A stretch of DNA of 64,000 nucleotides from Mesodorylaimus sp. YZB2_4 (lineage: Eukaryota; Nematoda; Enoplea; Dorylaimida; Dorylaimidae). The stretch lies in the NCBI GenBank assembly GCA_030248295.1, contig JASANH010000606.1:992001-1056000 (forward strand), given 5' to 3'. Shown here one piece after another: positions 63,166-64,000 of this stretch. The position numbers and the translations under genes are program-made. Positions within the stretch are counted from its first letter, which is position 1; each line of letters starts with the position of its first letter. The notes beneath the pieces were generated by a model. It saw only the letters and a program-made list of their open reading frames with translations. It ran no database searches and was not told the origin of the DNA.

Positions 63166-64000
63166 AGTGTCTGCTGTCGCTAGGATCGCACTAACGAGGG
63201 CCGTAGAAAGGGTACGGAGGGTTTGTTTTTGTGACATGGTAAACTCGTGCATAAGTTATTGCTTTGTCATCTTGATTTGAGTATCTCTATTTGGATCTGG
63301 CTGTTTGGATTACTAACTTTTTATGGCGGGCATTGGAGAAGGGCTTAAGTTCTGCTGTGGTTTTCTGATATTCTCGACTGACGATTTCGTAGTTGGCTTG
63401 TATTTTTGAAAGCACAGCTTAGTACTTGTGTTTTGGACCATTCCTAACATTCTTTGCCTTCTTGTGTTTGTAGTGACGTGATTGGCCCGATCGTGCTTCT
63501 TTCTGTAGCGTGCTTTTTGCCCTCATTTCACTTTAATTTCGAGGTGCTGAGGTTGTCAGAGAGGACGAGTAACTTGGTAATTTATTTGCTAGATTGGTTT
63601 GTAAAGTGGTTCGAAGTAGTTAGGGCCCCGGTTTGGTGTGATTGATGCTGTAACAGGGACAAATCGGACTGGCATATGACATTGTTGTGAGGATGTGCCT
63701 TTTGCATAATGATAGTGCTGATCAGTTGGACTTGAACTGGACTCGTTCTCGGTAGTCACGCTCTGCTTTGTAAGTTAAACGTGCTTCATATTCTTCCATG
63801 CTTGCGGAGGCTGGGCTGACATTACACACTCATGTTTGAATTTCGCGCCTGACGCGATGGTGCGGTTTTGTGGGATACTGTACAAGCTGAAAGTGTGCGA
63901 CTGTCATGGCGGCGCCCGTCGAAAACCATAAAAGCGAATATTTCCTTCCAAGGTTCTCGGGTGGCAATGCTTCGCAAATTAAAGCTTGCCATCTGCTCCC
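63166..64000. other. 3' flank of the ERM gene, no further gene seen
   Basis: The remaining 835 bp should be 3' UTR and intergenic DNA. Short open frames show no domain and no splice-consistent chain. Confidence 0.4.

Overview
The window is a gene-dense stretch of an animal nuclear genome. Genes are split by GT-AG introns, many only 45-60 bp long, with TTTTCAG-type acceptors. Best guess for the source is an ecdysozoan, most likely a nematode. Reasons: a seven-repeat calponin-like muscle protein of UNC-87 type, two runs of closely spaced same-strand genes that look like operons with an AG acceptor just before each downstream start codon, and a degenerate TTAGGC-containing tract (TTAGGC is the nematode telomere unit). 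An MPS1/TTK kinase is present. As far as I recall this kinase is missing from C. elegans and its relatives, so an early-branching nematode or another ecdysozoan such as a tardigrade is possible. The species cannot be fixed from sequence reading alone.

Layout, left to right. 1-2.1 kb: a disordered, basic/serine-rich protein of unknown function (-), running to or off the left edge. 2.8-10.6 kb: a DCC/neogenin/Frazzled/UNC-40 netrin receptor (+) with a tRNA-derived SINE in an intron. 11.2-12.7 kb: a DNA element with terminal inverted repeats, carrying a nested tRNA-related SINE. 12.7-13.7 kb: a tyrosine-phosphatase domain protein (+). 14.0 kb: a second copy of the first SINE family. 14.5-17.75 kb: MPS1/TTK kinase (-) with a LINE fragment in an intron. 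17.75-21.5 kb: a gene-poor stretch.

21.5-29.6 kb is a tight + strand cluster: ribosomal protein S20, a 997-residue protein with four degenerate NADAR domains, an unrecognised 119-residue protein, and the ribosome-assembly factor RRS1. It is followed by a small single-pass membrane protein (30.0-30.9 kb), REEP5/YOP1 (-, 31.6-32.4 kb) and the UNC-87-like protein (+, 34.0-35.7 kb). 36.2-41.3 kb holds separase (-). It is divergent from a SPATS2-family protein (+, 42.5-44.1 kb), which is followed by ORC1 (+, 44.8-47.5 kb). ORC1 converges on VPS51 (-, 47.6-51.5 kb). Upstream of VPS51 on the same strand lie MIC26/27 (52.8-53.9 kb), an ORP9-like oxysterol-binding protein (54.1-56.7 kb) and CDT2/DTL (57.1-58.9 kb). 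The last gene is the ERM protein (ezrin/radixin/moesin) with two alternative first exons (+, 59.4-63.2 kb).

Four genes act directly in the chromosome cycle: MPS1 (spindle checkpoint), separase (sister separation), ORC1 (origin licensing) and CDT2 (licensing control by CRL4). Others serve membrane shape and traffic (REEP5, VPS51, ORP9, MIC26/27), ribosome production (RPS20, RRS1) and muscle, cortex or axon guidance (UNC-87, ERM, DCC). The most unusual coding feature is the tandem NADAR protein placed between two ribosome genes. Exon borders quoted here were read by eye from splice consensus and reading phase.
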